From positions 1 to 64,000 of the forward strand of contig NZ_RDQR01000006.1 in NCBI RefSeq assembly GCF_003703835.1: a DNA stretch of 64,000 nucleotides, in the 5' to 3' direction. The DNA is from Auritidibacter ignavus. Its GTDB lineage: Bacteria; Actinomycetota; Actinomycetes; Actinomycetales; Micrococcaceae. The translations under genes were made by a program, and so were the position numbers. Numbering within the stretch: the stretch's first letter is position 1; each line of letters begins with the position of its first letter. The notes beneath the pieces are model-generated. The model saw only the letters and a list, made by a program, of their open reading frames with translations, had not been told where the DNA came from and ran no database searches. Positions 53,327-63,439 of this stretch are shown piece by piece.

Positions 53327-53819
53327 TGGAGTCTGGTACAACCCGATGTCGTGGACCGCACCGTGGTTCGTGATTTGGTTGGGGCTCTATGTGGTGATCT
53401 GGGCCCGCGCCGGCGGCACCTATTTACTAGGTCGTGGCATTCGCATCGGGGTGGGTCGGACGCACACTCGGCTGGCTCGGGTATTACAGACCGACGGGTA
53501 TCAGCGCGCCGAGCGAGCGATTGACCGGTGGGGCGCCCCAGTGGTGGCGTTGAGCTTTCTAACCATCGGATTCCAAACGTTGGTGAATTTCGCCGCCGGG
53601 GTGACCCGGATGCGGTGGTTCCGTTACGTCCCCGCGCTCGCAGTGGGCGGGGCAGCCTGGGCGGCGATTTACGCCACTGTCGGTGTGGTCTCCTTCCGGG
53701 CGCTGAGCTACTTCTTCACCCGGTGGCCGGTGGCCACCGGCGTAGTGGTGGCCTTGATTGTGATCGCGCTCGTCATCTGGTTCGTCGCGAAACTCCGAGG
53801 TCGGCACAACAACGTTTAG
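53319..53819 (+). CDS. DedA/VTT-family membrane protein (166 aa)
   Basis: The N-terminus MSDGVWYNPMSWTAPWFVIW is followed by ARAGGTYLLGRGIRIG and a VTT core: DRWGAPVVALSFLTIGFQTL, VNFAAGVTRMRWFRYVPALA and GGAAWAAIYATVGVVSFRAL. About four membrane segments. Family members act in phospholipid scrambling or undecaprenyl-phosphate recycling; the specific role is unknown. The start overlaps the end of the upstream gene by 8 bp. Confidence 0.82.
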   Translation: MSDGVWYNPMSWTAPWFVIWLGLYVVIWARAGGTYLLGRGIRIGVGRTHTRLARVLQTDGYQRAERAIDRWGAPVVALSFLTIGFQTLVNFAAGVTRMRWFRYVPALAVGGAAWAAIYATVGVVSFRALSYFFTRWPVATGVVVALIVIALVIWFVAKLRGRHNNV

Positions 53820-53828
53820 GCTGGAGGT

Positions 53829-55562
53829 ATGAACGACGCTGAGATCTCTGCCACAGCCACTCTGCAACCGATTCACGCGATCGCCGAGCGGCTGGGAGTC
53901 TCAGCCGAACATCTCATTCCCTACGGCCACACCATGGCCAAAATTGATCTCACCGGTCTCGGGCTCACCGACAACGCGGATGCTCAGCGCAGTCCGGGCA
54001 AAGTGGTATTGGTCACCGCCTGCTCCCCGACCCCGGCTGGAGAAGGGAAGACCACCGTCGCGATCGGGCTGGCTGACGGGTTGAACCGCATCGGGGTCAA
54101 CACGGCCCTGGCCTTGCGTGAGCCGTCATTGGGTCCGGTTTTTGGACTCAAGGGTGGTGGCACCGGCGGCGGGTACGCCCAGGTGGTGCCGATGGATAAG
54201 ATCAATTTGCACTTCACCGGTGACCTACACGCCATCTCGGCAGCGCACAACTTGTTGTGTGCCCTGGTGGATAACCACATCCACCAGGGCAATCAGCTAG
54301 GCATTGACCCGCGCACCATCACCATTAAACGGTGCGTGGATCTCAACGACCGGGCACTACGTCACACCGTGATTGGACTGGGGGGACGCACCCAAGGGGT
54401 GCCCCGAGAAGATGGTTTCGAGATTACGGTGGCGACCGAAACCATGGCGATCTTCTGTTTGGCCACCGACCGGAAGGATTTGAAGCAACGACTGTCGCAG
54501 ATGATCATCGGCTACACCTATGACCAGAAGCCGGTAACCGTCGGTGAGTTGGGGCCCGAGGGTGCCCAAGGGGCCATGGCAGTGTTGCTCAATGATGCAC
54601 TGGATCCCAATTTGGTCCAAACGTTGTCCGGCACCCCCGCGTTGGTGCACGGCGGACCGTTCGCCAATATTGCCCACGGCGCCAATTCGGTGATTGCCAC
54701 CAATACCGCCCGGGCGCTAGCCGATGTGGTGATTACCGAGGCCGGCTTCGGGGCTGATCTCGGCGCCGAAAAATTCATGCACATCACCGGCCCGGCTGGA
54801 GGGTTCAGCCCCGATGCCATCGTGGTGGTCGCCACGCTCCGGGCACTGAAATATAACGGTGGGGTCAGCGTGGATGAAGCCAACCAGGTCAATCCGGAGG
54901 CGCTACGGGACGGCGTGGCGAACCTTGACCGGCACCTGGACCACCTAGCGCACTATGACCGTCCCGTGGTGGTGGCGATCAACACCTTCCCGGACGACAC
55001 CCAGGAGGAGATAACCTGGCTGATCGACCACTGCCAGGCCCTAGGGGTAACCGCCGAGATCTGTGCAGCGTGGGGGCAGGGTGCCGACGGGGCCGAAGCC
55101 TTGGCTCGGGTGATCCGAGACCAGCTGCAACAGACTCCCCACCAACAACACCGGCGCGAGCAGGCCGAGCAGCACGCCCCGGATCCCCTCAGTCCGCAGG
55201 AGTTGGCGGGCTTGCCCCTCCAGGAGAAGATCTCGGTGATTGCCCGCACGATCTACGGGGCTGACGGGGTGAAATATTCCCCGGCAGCACTGAAACAGTT
55301 GGACGAGCTGGCGGGTACCCCGGCGGAGTATCTGCCCGTGTGCGTGGCCAAAACCCCGTTCTCCTTCTCTGATGACCGGACAAAACTCGGGGCACCGACC
55401 GGGTTTCAGCTCACCATCCAGCGCGTGCGGCTACGAGCCGGTGCGGGATTCGTGGTGGTCTACACCGGACGGATTATGACCATGCCCGGGCTACCGAAAC
55501 ATCCCGCTGCCGAGGCGATGGACGTTGCAGACTCCACCGGTGAGATTCTGAATATCTTCTAG
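53829..55562 (+). CDS. formate-tetrahydrofolate ligase (577 aa)
   Basis: ATP-dependent enzyme making 10-formyl-THF. TACSPTPAGEGKTTVAIGLA is the P-loop, followed by REPSLGPVFGLKGGGTGGGY, IDPRTITIKRCVDLNDRALR and a C-terminal RAGAGFVVVYTGRIMTMPGL. Length slightly above the usual 555-560 because of a Gln/His-rich insert near residues 440-455. GGAGG precedes ATG. It feeds one-carbon units to purine and other pathways. Confidence 0.95.
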   Translation: MNDAEISATATLQPIHAIAERLGVSAEHLIPYGHTMAKIDLTGLGLTDNADAQRSPGKVVLVTACSPTPAGEGKTTVAIGLADGLNRIGVNTALALREPSLGPVFGLKGGGTGGGYAQVVPMDKINLHFTGDLHAISAAHNLLCALVDNHIHQGNQLGIDPRTITIKRCVDLNDRALRHTVIGLGGRTQGVPREDGFEITVATETMAIFCLATDRKDLKQRLSQMIIGYTYDQKPVTVGELGPEGAQGAMAVLLNDALDPNLVQTLSGTPALVHGGPFANIAHGANSVIATNTARALADVVITEAGFGADLGAEKFMHITGPAGGFSPDAIVVVATLRALKYNGGVSVDEANQVNPEALRDGVANLDRHLDHLAHYDRPVVVAINTFPDDTQEEITWLIDHCQALGVTAEICAAWGQGADGAEALARVIRDQLQQTPHQQHRREQAEQHAPDPLSPQELAGLPLQEKISVIARTIYGADGVKYSPAALKQLDELAGTPAEYLPVCVAKTPFSFSDDRTKLGAPTGFQLTIQRVRLRAGAGFVVVYTGRIMTMPGLPKHPAAEAMDVADSTGEILNIF

Positions 55563-55595
55563 GACTCGAGACTGCTAGAACCCGAAAACAGACAC

Positions 55596-56675
55596 CTAGC
55601 GCTCAATCTCGCCACGAATAAAGGCCTCCACCAGTTCGCGGGCGTGCTCATCGCGGTGCTGGACCGGTGGGGACTTCATGAAATAGGAGGAGGCCGACAG
55701 GATCGGTCCACCGATGCCACGATCCAAAGCGATCTTGGCAGCCCGGACCGCATCAATGATCACACCGGCGGAGTTTGGGGAGTCCCAGACTTCGAGTTTG
55801 TACTCTAACGACACCGGAGCATCACCGAAGTTGCGCCCCTCCAGCCGGACGAAGGCCCACTTGCGGTCATCGAGCCACTGCACGTAGTCAGACGGGCCAA
55901 TATGGACGTTGCGGTCCTCCAGTTCGGTGTCCAGATTAGAGGTCACCGCCTGGGTCTTGGAAATCTTCTTGGACTCCAACCGCTCGCGTTCCAACATGTT
56001 TTTGAAGTCCATATTGCCACCGACATTCAGCTGGTAGGTCCGATCCACGGTTACCCCGCGGGCTTCGAACAGTGCTGCCATGGTGCGGTGGGTGATGGTG
56101 GCCCCGATCTGGGATTTAATATCGTCGCCGACAATCGGCACCCCGGCCTCGGTGAACTTCTGCGACCACTCTTCGGTCCCGGCAATGAAGACCGGTAGTG
56201 CATTCACAAAGGCCACCTTGGCGTCCACGGCAGCTTGCGCGTAGAACTTATCGGCCTCTTCAGAGCCCACCGGAAGATAGGAGACCAGCACGTCGACCTC
56301 ACGATCGCGCAAGACCTGGGCCACATCGACTGGATCAGCGACAGATTCGGTGATGGTTTCGCGGTAGTACCTCCCGAGACCATCCAGGGTCGGGCCACGC
56401 TGGACCTGTACACCGGTAACAGGGACTTCGGCCAGGGTAATGGTGTTATTCTCCGAGGCGGTGATGGCCTCAGCAATGTCCAGCCCCACCTTGGCCTGAT
56501 CGACATCAAAGGCCGCCACGAACTCCAGGTCGCTGACATGATAATCGCCGAAACGTACGTGCATCAATCCGGGTACCACATCAGAATCAGCGGCATCCCG
56601 GTAATAGTGCACACCCTGAATCAGGGAGGAAGCACAGTTCCCCAACCCTGCGATCGCAACTCGAATTGCAGACAA
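55596..56675 (-). CDS. inositol-3-phosphate synthase (359 aa)
   Basis: NAD-dependent isomerase of glucose 6-phosphate, first step to inositol, phosphatidylinositol and mycothiol. [20 protein letters not shown] is the NAD site; [40 protein letters not shown] and [12 protein letters not shown] are the actinobacterial Ino1 motifs. TTG at 56675 is chosen because AGGAG is 7 nt upstream; the open frame extends further to 56705. Confidence 0.93.
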   Translation of the reverse strand: MSAIRVAIAGLGNCASSLIQGVHYYRDAADSDVVPGLMHVRFGDYHVSDLEFVAAFDVDQAKVGLDIAEAITASENNTITLAEVPVTGVQVQRGPTLDGLGRYYRETITESVADPVDVAQVLRDREVDVLVSYLPVGSEEADKFYAQAAVDAKVAFVNALPVFIAGTEEWSQKFTEAGVPIVGDDIKSQIGATITHRTMAALFEARGVTVDRTYQLNVGGNMDFKNMLERERLESKKISKTQAVTSNLDTELEDRNVHIGPSDYVQWLDDRKWAFVRLEGRNFGDAPVSLEYKLEVWDSPNSAGVIIDAVRAAKIALDRGIGGPILSASSYFMKSPPVQHRDEHARELVEAFIRGEIER

Positions 56676-56790
56676 CGAGATACTCCTTTTGTTTTTAAAC
56701 CTCATCTACTCTACGTCAGCCCGGAGGTGACCGAAGAGAAACCGGCAGGTTTTTACACCCTGATCGCTCACACCACGTAAACTGTGCCTC

Positions 56791-58353
56791 ATGGCCACCC
56801 GCGCACAACAGCAACAGCCACGCACGCCTGTTGCTCCTTCTCGAACTGACCCGCTTCTCGCCCGGCTGACCTCCGAGAAAATTGGCCCGATCGGACGACG
56901 TAGCGCACCTGGTCGGACCGGTGGCGGGTTTTTCACCCCCATGCGGGTGCTGATCCTGATGACCACCCTGGCGGCGTTGGTGGCGGTGCTACAAAAATCA
57001 CCGTGCCGTCTTGAAGGCTGGTCCCAACCCTTCGTGAACTTCGCCGGATGCTACTCCGACTGGACCGCGTTATACGGTGGTCGCGGTTTCGACGAGAACC
57101 CCTTCGCACCCTTCATGGAGGCCTCCACGTTCGAATACCCGGTGCTGATCTCGGTTGTGGCCTCCCTGACGGCAGCACTGACCCACTTCTTTAACCCCGA
57201 CCGGCCCTCGTTACTGTACTTCGACATCAACTTCGTGTTGGTCTTCGCCCTGTGGGTCATCACCGTGGTGGTCGTCGCCAAGTCCTCGGTGCGGCGCTTC
57301 TGGGATGCCGCGATGGTGGCCATCGCCCCGGGCATGATTCTGGCGTCCTCTATTAACTGGGACATGTGGGCGGTGGTCCCCCTGATCCTGGGTCTGTGGC
57401 TGTTTGGTGGCAAGAAGTACTTTTGGGCCGGCGTCCTGTTCGGCATCGGCATCTCGGCGAAAATCTTCCCGTTACTCGTCTTCGGGGCCATCCTCGTGCT
57501 GGCGGTCCGTACTCTGGTCTTCCGCCCATTGGTGCTCAGCGCGGCCGGAGCGGCCACCTCCTGGCTAGTCCTCAACGTGCCACTGATGCTGACCAACTAT
57601 GAGGCGTGGTCGTTGTTCTACACCTTCTCCGCCGACCGTGGGCCCGGCTGGTCCTCGGTCTGGAGTATGTGGAACGTATTCAACGACAGCCACCCGGTCA
57701 CCGCCGAATCCCTGTCCTATTTGTCCGTGGGTGCTGTGGCGATCTGCTGTGCTTTCATTTTCGTCATCGGAACCACCGCACCGGTTCGTCCCCGCATGGC
57801 GCAATTGGTGTTTCTCATCGTGGCCAGCTTCGTGCTGTTCAATAAGGTCTACTCACCACAGTTCGTGGTGTGGCTGATCCCGCTGGTGGCCCTGGCCTTG
57901 CCCAATTGGCGTGACTTTTTGATCTGGCAATTCGTGGAAGTGTTGCACTTTTGGGCGGTCTGGGCCCATCTGTCGCATTTTACCTCCGAACACAACACCC
58001 AGCACCTCTTCGATGAACGGCTCTACGGTCTGGCCGTGGCCGCACACATGTTGGCCACCTTCTATCTGATGGCCCGGGTGGTCTATCAGATCTACCGGCC
58101 TGAAACCGACCCGGTGCGCACCAGCCTGCCCGTCTTCGACTCCAGCCTGCGCGGTGAGGCTTCGAAGAATCTGGCCTGGGATGACCCGCTGGGTGGAGAC
58201 TATGACGGCGCACGCGACCGTCTGCCATTCCTCATCCCTGTAGCCCAACCCGTCGGCAAACATGCCGATCACACCGAGCCCGAACCCGTTGAAGTCGGCG
58301 CGGCCGAGCACCAGGGGATCTGGACACCCATCACCCTTGAGCACAAACAGTAG
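56791..58353 (+). CDS. GT87-like polytopic membrane glycosyltransferase (520 aa)
   Basis: About ten membrane helices after a ~50-residue cytoplasmic N-terminus. CYSDWTALYGGRGFDENPFA, EYPVLISVVASLTAAL and NWDMWAVVPLILGLWLFGGK resemble DUF2029/GT87 mannosyltransferases that use polyprenyl-phosphate sugars. Asp in the first outer loop (YSDW) fits the catalytic site. Divergent from ino1; a role in inositol-containing glycolipids or lipoglycans is possible (inference). Confidence 0.75.
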   Translation: MATRAQQQQPRTPVAPSRTDPLLARLTSEKIGPIGRRSAPGRTGGGFFTPMRVLILMTTLAALVAVLQKSPCRLEGWSQPFVNFAGCYSDWTALYGGRGFDENPFAPFMEASTFEYPVLISVVASLTAALTHFFNPDRPSLLYFDINFVLVFALWVITVVVVAKSSVRRFWDAAMVAIAPGMILASSINWDMWAVVPLILGLWLFGGKKYFWAGVLFGIGISAKIFPLLVFGAILVLAVRTLVFRPLVLSAAGAATSWLVLNVPLMLTNYEAWSLFYTFSADRGPGWSSVWSMWNVFNDSHPVTAESLSYLSVGAVAICCAFIFVIGTTAPVRPRMAQLVFLIVASFVLFNKVYSPQFVVWLIPLVALALPNWRDFLIWQFVEVLHFWAVWAHLSHFTSEHNTQHLFDERLYGLAVAAHMLATFYLMARVVYQIYRPETDPVRTSLPVFDSSLRGEASKNLAWDDPLGGDYDGARDRLPFLIPVAQPVGKHADHTEPEPVEVGAAEHQGIWTPITLEHKQ

Positions 58354-58363
58354 GGTGGAGTTC

Positions 58364-59641
58364 ATGAGTCACCTCGATGAACTGGTCCGTCTGATATCTG
58401 ATGCCCCGACCTCATGGCACGCTGCCGACTATGTAGCCCGGGAAGCTATCGCCGCTGGCTTCACCCGGCTGGAGGAAACCGAGCCCTACCCGCTAGCCCC
58501 GGGTGGTTACGTGGTCGTCCGTGATGGTGCGGTGATCGCCTGGATCCAGCCGGAGGCCACCGGCGAGGACTCAGCGACGCTACCGGGCTTTCGCATTCTG
58601 GGCGCTCACACCGATTCCCCGGGGTTCAAGGTCAAACCCAGCCCGGATACCACCACCGCCGGCTGGGCCCAGGTCGGTGTTGAGGTGTACGGGGGACCGC
58701 TGGTCAACTCCTGGTTAGACCGCGACCTGGCCTTCGCCGGACGCCTGGTATTACGCGATGGCAGCACCAAACTGGTCACCACCTCCGCGATGGCGCGCAT
58801 CCCGCAGCTGGCTATCCACCTCGATCGCGAGACCGATCGGGGGCTGACTCTGAATCGACAACAGCACCTGATGCCGATTGTGGCCACCGCCTCCGGCGAC
58901 TCCGCAACCACCATTGTGCACGCCATCGCCGAAGAAGCCGGTCTCTCGGCAGACCACGTGGTTGCCGCCGATCTGATGCTGGCCGATACTCAACCCCCGG
59001 CCATACTGGGCTCGGCCCAAGAATTCTTAGCCGCCCCGCGGATGGACAATCTGGTCTCCGTCTCGGCTGGACTTTCCGCTCTGCTAGAGGTTGCCCACCA
59101 GCCAGCGCCCGACCTGATTCCGGTGCTGGCGGCCTTCGACCACGAAGAAGTCGGTTCCCAGACGCGTTCGGGGGCCGCCGGGCCATTCTTAGACGAAACT
59201 CTGGTGCGTATCCAGCACAGCCTGGGCATTAGTCCCGAGCAGAGCCCGCGGGTGCGCGCTCAATCCTGGCTGCTGTCGGCCGACTGTGGCCATGTGGTCC
59301 ACCCCAATTACGTCACCAAACACGACCCGGACCACCACCCGTTGCCCAACCAAGGCCCGTTGGTGAAGATCAACGCCAATCAGCGCTACACCACCGATGC
59401 GATGGGACATGCGGCCATGGCCGGGTGGGCCGAGGACGCCGGGGTACCGATCCAAGAATTTGTCTCCCGCAATGATGTGCCCTGTGGCTCCACCATCGGT
59501 CCGATCGCCTCGACCCGGTTAGGGATTCCCACGGTGGACTGCGGGGTGGGGTTGCTGTCGATGCACTCGGTCCGTGAATTGGTCGGTGCCAAAGACCCAG
59601 GCTACTTGACCCGCCTCACCGCCGCCTTCTTTCGCCAGTAG
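58364..59641 (+). CDS. M18-family aspartyl aminopeptidase (425 aa)
   Basis: Metalloaminopeptidase. Metal ligands are visible in ILGAHTDSPGFKVKP (His), APRMDNLVSVSAGL (Asp), AFDHEEVGSQTRSGAAGPFL (Glu-Glu) and a late IPTVDCGVGLLSMHSVRE (His). ATG 58364 fits the family N-terminus (LDELVRLISDAPTSWHAADY). It removes acidic N-terminal residues from peptides in the cytoplasm. Confidence 0.93.
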   Translation: MSHLDELVRLISDAPTSWHAADYVAREAIAAGFTRLEETEPYPLAPGGYVVVRDGAVIAWIQPEATGEDSATLPGFRILGAHTDSPGFKVKPSPDTTTAGWAQVGVEVYGGPLVNSWLDRDLAFAGRLVLRDGSTKLVTTSAMARIPQLAIHLDRETDRGLTLNRQQHLMPIVATASGDSATTIVHAIAEEAGLSADHVVAADLMLADTQPPAILGSAQEFLAAPRMDNLVSVSAGLSALLEVAHQPAPDLIPVLAAFDHEEVGSQTRSGAAGPFLDETLVRIQHSLGISPEQSPRVRAQSWLLSADCGHVVHPNYVTKHDPDHHPLPNQGPLVKINANQRYTTDAMGHAAMAGWAEDAGVPIQEFVSRNDVPCGSTIGPIASTRLGIPTVDCGVGLLSMHSVRELVGAKDPGYLTRLTAAFFRQ

Positions 59642-59804
59642 TCAGCACCAGGAAAGCTGGATCTGTAGCACACTTCTCACGGTTCGCGTGGTAATTTCGG
59701 CGCAATCACGCTAAACTATTCGAGTTGTTCTTTGACAACAGCACTAAGGAGAACCTCCTGTTACGGAAAGACCGTGACCATAAGCCCGAAGGAGGTGGGT
59801 TCGC

Positions 59805-60110
59805 ATGCGTGCATATGAATTGATGGCGCTGATTGACCCGGAGGTCGATGAGCGTACAGTTGAACCGACACTGCGTAAGTACTTTGACAACACCGTTGTC
59901 AAAGACGGTGGCTCCGTGGAAGAAATCGATGTGTGGGGTCGTCGCAAGCTGGCCTACGAGATCAAGAAGAACTCGGAAGCTGTTTACGCGGTCGTGAATT
60001 TCACCGCTGAGCCGGCCTCGGCTCAGGAATTGGAACGCCAGCTGGGTCTGAATGAGACCGTGTTGCGCACCAAGATCATTCGTCCGGAAGAGCAGAAGGT
60101 CACCCTCTAG
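59805..60110 (+). CDS. 30S ribosomal protein S6 (101 aa)
   Basis: Small-subunit protein with [40 protein letters not shown] and [21 protein letters not shown] strong GAAGGAGG lies upstream. Before it, an inverted repeat GTTACGG/CCGTGAC (about 59759-59778) could be part of an autoregulatory leader bound by S6:S18. It starts the rpsF-ssb-rpsR-rplI operon. Confidence 0.96.
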   Translation: MRAYELMALIDPEVDERTVEPTLRKYFDNTVVKDGGSVEEIDVWGRRKLAYEIKKNSEAVYAVVNFTAEPASAQELERQLGLNETVLRTKIIRPEEQKVTL

Positions 60111-60172
60111 GGTCACCTCGTCACTGCACAAACACTCAAGCATCGGTTTAACGAGAGCACCAGGAGTACCTC

Positions 60173-60697
60173 ATGGCTGGAGAGCCGGTAGTCACGATTA
60201 TTGGAAACCTGACCGCCGATCCCGAACTGCGTTTCACCGCATCGGGACAGGCCGTCGCGAACTTCACCATTGCCCAAACTCCTCGGATCTACGACCGTCA
60301 AACCAATGAATGGTCCGATGCTGAGACCTTGTTTGTGCGTGCTTCCATCTGGCGTGAAGCAGCAGAAAACGTGGCCGAATCCTTGACCAAAGGAATGCGC
60401 GTGGTGGCCCAAGGTCGCCTGAAAGCCCGTTCCTTCCAGACCCGTGAGGGCGAGAACCGCACCAACTGGGAACTGGACGTCGACGAGATCGGCCCGTCGT
60501 TGCGCTACGCCACCGCCCAGGTGACGCGTACCCCGCGTCACGGGGGCGGATCCGGTGGTGGTTTTAACCAGAACCCGCCGGCCCAGAACCAGGGCGGCTG
60601 GGGTCAAGCTGGTGGTGCCCCACAGCAGGATCCCTGGGGCGGAGCTCCCTCCGCTGGATCCTGGGACACCCCGGATCATCAGGAACCACCGTTCTAA
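60173..60697 (+). CDS. single-stranded DNA-binding protein (174 aa)
   Basis: OB-fold protein: [40 protein letters not shown] and [20 protein letters not shown]. The disordered Gly/Gln-rich tail ends [10 protein letters not shown], with the acidic-Pro-Phe tip that binds partner proteins. It lies between rpsF and rpsR as usual and is essential for replication. Confidence 0.95.
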   Translation: MAGEPVVTIIGNLTADPELRFTASGQAVANFTIAQTPRIYDRQTNEWSDAETLFVRASIWREAAENVAESLTKGMRVVAQGRLKARSFQTREGENRTNWELDVDEIGPSLRYATAQVTRTPRHGGGSGGGFNQNPPAQNQGGWGQAGGAPQQDPWGGAPSAGSWDTPDHQEPPF

Positions 60698-60752
60698 ACA
60701 CCAACCATCCCGCTGACTGCGGGCTCCAGTTATTACTCGAAGGAGCACCACG

Positions 60753-60989
60753 ATGGCTAAGGCTGAAGTACGTAAGCCCAAACCAAAGCCCAATCCCCTC
60801 AAGACAGCAGGCATCGACTACATCGACTACAAAGATGTGGCTCTGCTTCGCAAATTCATCTCCGATCGCGGCAAGATCCGTGCCCGCCGTGTGACCGGTG
60901 TGACCGTCCAGCAGCAGCGCAAGATCGCTTTGGCGATCAAGAACGCACGTGAAATGGCTCTGTTGCCCTACTCCGGTTCCGGCCGCTGA
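60753..60989 (+). CDS. 30S ribosomal protein S18 (78 aa)
   Basis: [40 protein letters not shown] and [17 protein letters not shown] are the S18 signatures. There are no zinc-ligand Cys residues, so it is the zinc-free form. GAAGGAG precedes ATG. It pairs with S6 on the platform of the 30S subunit. Confidence 0.95.
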   Translation: MAKAEVRKPKPKPNPLKTAGIDYIDYKDVALLRKFISDRGKIRARRVTGVTVQQQRKIALAIKNAREMALLPYSGSGR

Positions 60990-61017
60990 TCTTGAAGTAG
61001 AGAAGGAGAGAGTAGAC

Positions 61018-61488
61018 ATGGCACAGCAGAAACTCATTTTGACCCAGGAGATCCCCGGCCTCGGTATTGCCGGCGATGTCGTCGAGGTCAAGAACGGTTA
61101 CGCTCGCAACTACCTGATCCCGCGCGGTTTCGCTACTCGTTGGACCCGCGGCGCAGAAAACCAGGTCGAAGAGATCCGCAAGACCCGGGCAGCTCGGGCC
61201 ATGGCGAACCTGGAAGAAGCTCAGGCGCTGGCCGAGAAGCTCCAGCAGCAACCGGTGCAGATTCAGGTGGCCTCCGGTGAGACCGGTCGTTTGTTCGGCT
61301 CGGTGACCTCCTCAGACATTGTCGAGGCCTTGGAAGCAGCCGGCCACGAGTCGATCGACCGTCGCAACGTCGTCTTGACCGACAGCATCCGTTCGCTGGG
61401 TAACCACTCGGTGCAGATCCGTCTGCACGACGACGTGATTGCTCAGGTGGAACTGGCTGTCGTTCCGGCCCAAAAGAAGAAGAAATAA
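61018..61488 (+). CDS. 50S ribosomal protein L9 (156 aa)
   Basis: KLILTQEIPGLGIAGDVVEV, KNGYARNYLIPRGFATRWTR and a long central helix precede the C-terminal domain with LFGSVTSSDIVEALEAAGHE. ATG 61018 with AGAAGGAGAG upstream is preferred to the earlier in-frame start at 60949. It is the last gene of the operon, followed by a terminator. Confidence 0.95.
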   Translation: MAQQKLILTQEIPGLGIAGDVVEVKNGYARNYLIPRGFATRWTRGAENQVEEIRKTRAARAMANLEEAQALAEKLQQQPVQIQVASGETGRLFGSVTSSDIVEALEAAGHESIDRRNVVLTDSIRSLGNHSVQIRLHDDVIAQVELAVVPAQKKKK

Positions 61489-61525
61489 GCTTCTTCGCTC
61501 TGGCTAGACCCGGATTGCGTTGAGA

Positions 61526-61576
61526 GAACCCCGGGGCAGGTGTTGACCATCATCTGGTCACCCGCCCCGGGGTTTC
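61526..61576 (+). terminator. Rho-independent terminator after rplI
   Basis: AACCCCGGGGC and GCCCCGGGGTT arms, extended by AGGTG/CACC, enclose a ~16-nt loop and are followed by TTTCGTT. Confidence 0.8.
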
Positions 61577-61621
61577 GTTGTCTCCCCCAGTGGGCTGGCA
61601 GGGCTGTGTTAGCTTTGAGCT

Positions 61622-62350
61622 ATGTCTGAATCTGCTGTGGCCACCACCCTGGAAGAGATCCAAGAGAACCTCTACGCGGTTCGAGGACGGATTAACGCTG
61701 CTGCCAACCGTGTCGGGCGTGATCCCCGGGATGTGCGTCTGATCCCGGTGACCAAAACCGTGGCGGAACAGCGCCTGCGCACCGCCTATCAGGCAGGCAT
61801 TCAGACCTTCGGTGAGAATAAAGTTCAAGAGGCCCACCAAAAATACCAGGCCATGAACGACTTGGAGATCACCTGGTGCATCATCGGGCCATTACAGTCC
61901 AATAAGACCCGAGAGGTGGCCGAATTTGCCGATGAGTTCCACGCCCTAGACCGGGTCAAGATCGCTCGCAGACTCCACGACCAGCTCACCGAAGCCGGAC
62001 GGGACCTGTCGGTGTTGATCCAGGTCAATACCTCCGGGGAAACCACCAAATCCGGTCTCGACCCGACAGAACTCGGCCCGTTTGTTGACCAGATTCAGGA
62101 TTTCACGGCACTTCGGGTCAACGGATTGATGACCATCGCCGAGAACTCCGATGACGAGGATGCGATCCGGAATAATTTCCGGCAGCTGCGCGCGTTGCGC
62201 GATGAACACCGCGACCAACTCGGGGCCGGAGATCTGTCCATGGGCATGTCAGCCGACTTTGAGATTGCCATCGAAGAAGGAGCCACCATGGTCCGAATCG
62301 GTTCTGCGATCTTCGGCGCGAGACCTCCCCACGGCTCGGCACAGGCCTAA
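61622..62350 (+). CDS. YggS/PLPBP-family pyridoxal-phosphate homeostasis protein (242 aa)
   Basis: PLP-binding barrel without known enzyme activity. DVRLIPVTKTVAEQRLRTAY carries the PLP Lys, followed by FGENKVQEAHQKYQ, WCIIGPLQSNKTREVAEFAD and LSMGMSADFEIAIEEGATMV. It normally sits near the division cluster in Actinobacteria; here it follows the ribosomal operon. It buffers PLP and amino-acid pools. Confidence 0.92.
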   Translation: MSESAVATTLEEIQENLYAVRGRINAAANRVGRDPRDVRLIPVTKTVAEQRLRTAYQAGIQTFGENKVQEAHQKYQAMNDLEITWCIIGPLQSNKTREVAEFADEFHALDRVKIARRLHDQLTEAGRDLSVLIQVNTSGETTKSGLDPTELGPFVDQIQDFTALRVNGLMTIAENSDDEDAIRNNFRQLRALRDEHRDQLGAGDLSMGMSADFEIAIEEGATMVRIGSAIFGARPPHGSAQA

Positions 62351-62518
62351 CGTGCACAGCACCTCTGCCGGGTAGTGTTGCTGGGGCTGTGGGGTACTTC
62401 TGGGCCACTGATGAAACTCAATCAGGCGCGCCACGGGCCATGCTGGGCCGTGACCGCTGGGTAAGGTGCTAGATTCTCTGCCAAGTAGCCCCTATGCGGA
62501 GAGTGAGTACAGCGCGCC

Positions 62519-62953
62519 ATGGTCGATCGACTTCACGATATCTGGGACCACATCAACGAAGCCCAGGGAACATTCGGGTCCACCACCAACTTCGTCTTTG
62601 ACGACATCACCGCCACACACGTGGCAGGGCACGCTGAACTGGGCCCAGACCACCACCAGCCCTGGGGAATCGTCCACGGAGGCGTCTACGCCACCATTGT
62701 GGAGTCAGTGGCCTCGGTAGGTGCCAGCTACGCCGTGAAGGACCAGAACATGTTCGCGGTGGGCTTGCACAACGGCACTGACTTCTTGCGTCAATTTAGT
62801 GCCGGCACCGTCCTGGTTGAAGCCAATGCCCTCTACCAGGGACGCACCCAGCAACTCTGGGATGTCGTCATTACCGCCGAAGCCACCGGCAAAGTCTTGG
62901 CCCGCGGACAACTTCGACTCCAGAACCTTCCCGCTCCGGAAAACCACGGCTGA
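62519..62953 (+). CDS. PaaI-type hotdog-fold thioesterase (144 aa)
   Basis: DHHQPWGIVHGGVYATIVES is the hotdog helix with the HGG motif. SVGASYAVKDQNMFAVGLHN and LVEANALYQGRTQQLWDVVI follow. It probably hydrolyses aryl- or acyl-CoA. It is monocistronic, downstream of the YggS gene by 168 bp. Confidence 0.85.
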   Translation: MVDRLHDIWDHINEAQGTFGSTTNFVFDDITATHVAGHAELGPDHHQPWGIVHGGVYATIVESVASVGASYAVKDQNMFAVGLHNGTDFLRQFSAGTVLVEANALYQGRTQQLWDVVITAEATGKVLARGQLRLQNLPAPENHG

Positions 62954-63439
62954 TCTGGCCCTTTAATGTGAAGCAATGCACGTAGCGTGGGAGAACCACA
63001 CTGGTGTAATTTATCCACGGCTGTGGGTAACCCTGTGGATAACTGCGTGTGGTGTGGAAAACACTCCTTGTACTCGCCCGTCATGGTGCTGTCAAGTCGG
63101 CCAAAGTGAGTGCAAATTATTTTTTAAGTCACAGGCTGTGATTCATAAAAGCCCTAGTCAAAGCCGAATCCGCGGATGATCACCTGGCTGAATCAACAGG
63201 TTCTTGAGAATTTTTACACAGGCTAATCCACTCTTTCCACAGGTTATCCACAGGAAAAGAATTTTGGGGGTTTGCTGAGGCTGTTTTCCCCGAGTAGTGT
63301 CGCTATATCGCCTCTCGGCCGGTGGGTATTGGCAGGTTATGCACAGGGTGCACATACTGCGCGCATCCACTGCGACCGGGGGGTCTTCGTGAGGCAGTCC
63401 GGGGTCCGGTAAAGGGGAAGGGAATCAAGAGACGATCTA
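62954..63439. promoter_or_regulatory. dnaB upstream region with DnaA boxes
   Basis: 486 bp without a gene. TGTGGATAA at 63034-63042 and TTATCCACA at 63244-63252 are perfect DnaA boxes. TTATGCACA at 63337-63345 fits TTATNCACA, and TTATCCACG at 63011-63019 and TGTGGGTAA at 63022-63030 are near matches. Confidence 0.65.
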
